6,139 bases of DNA from Clostridiales bacterium (GTDB taxonomy: Bacteria; Bacillota; Clostridia; Christensenellales; Borkfalkiaceae). The translations under genes and the position numbers were made by a program. Positions 6,109 through 6,139 of the stretch are shown here, piece after piece (the stretch's first letter is position 1; the number at the start of each line of letters is the position of its first letter). The stretch covers positions 623 through 6,761 of the forward strand of contig DOCD01000058.1 in the NCBI GenBank assembly GCA_003503945.1, written 5' to 3'. The notes below the pieces were generated by a model. The model saw only the letters and a program-made list of their open reading frames with translations. It had not been told where the DNA came from and did not search any database.

Positions 6109-6139
6109 ATACGGCAGAATAAATACGGCGGCGCCGTTT
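6107..6139 (+). repeat. Short direct repeat and possible truncated hairpin after the GH16 gene
   Basis: AAATACGGC occurs at 6107-6115 (starting within the stop codon) and again at 6121-6129. The second copy can fold as ACGGC (6125-6129) with GCCGT (6133-6137) around a 3-base loop, followed by TT at the window end. The sequence (CGGCGGC...GCCG) resembles the arms of the stem-loop before the GH16 gene. It may be a terminator or another intercistronic hairpin, but the window stops before this can be judged. Confidence 0.35.

Noticed and set aside
5907..6122. Frame of 71 codons on the + strand inside the GH16 gene
   Set aside because: It overlaps the well-conserved GH16 C-terminal half in another frame and is an Arg-rich shadow.

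Overview
The window holds a co-directional three-gene cluster on the + strand that looks like a cell-surface beta-glucan degradation locus, preceded by the last codons of another gene. The likely host is a Gram-positive anaerobe of the Clostridia type (Bacillota), probably from a gut or rumen. This is inferred from AGGAG-type ribosome binding sites, AT-rich spacers between roughly half-GC genes, two lipoproteins with Gram-positive-style signal peptides, group 2 bacterial Ig-like (BIG2) domains, and a circularly permuted family 3 glycosidase of the type known from Ruminococcus and Butyrivibrio. No 16S or other taxonomic marker is present, so the assignment is tentative.

Layout: 1-72 is the 3' end of an upstream reading frame on the same strand. 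The 239-base spacer at 73-311 carries a good sigma-A-type promoter (TTGTAA, 17 bases, TATAAT), a leader with modest inverted repeats and a strong RBS. A 1048-residue GH3 enzyme follows (312-3458), with reversed domain order and a membrane segment at each end. After 41 AT-rich bases without a terminator comes a 585-residue lipoprotein (3500-5257) with two BIG2 domains and two unrecognised beta-rich modules that look like carbohydrate-binding jelly rolls. A 56-base spacer then holds a perfect 12-bp stem-loop without a U-tract. Last comes a 264-residue GH16 lipoprotein (5314-6108), closely similar to Bacillus-type lichenases (mixed-linkage beta-1,3-1,4-glucanases). The window ends 31 bases later, inside what may be the start of another hairpin.

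Working model (inference): the GH16 lipoprotein cuts mixed-linkage beta-glucan at the cell surface, the middle lipoprotein binds the polymer or oligosaccharides on an Ig-domain stalk, and the GH3 enzyme, held to the membrane at both ends, trims the oligosaccharides to glucose close to the membrane. All three have a signal or anchor placing them on the outer face of the membrane. No transporter and no identifiable regulator is in view. The most unusual points are the doubly anchored permuted GH3, the uncharacterised modules of the middle protein, and the stem-loop between genes 2 and 3. No tRNA, rRNA, CRISPR array or mobile element was seen.
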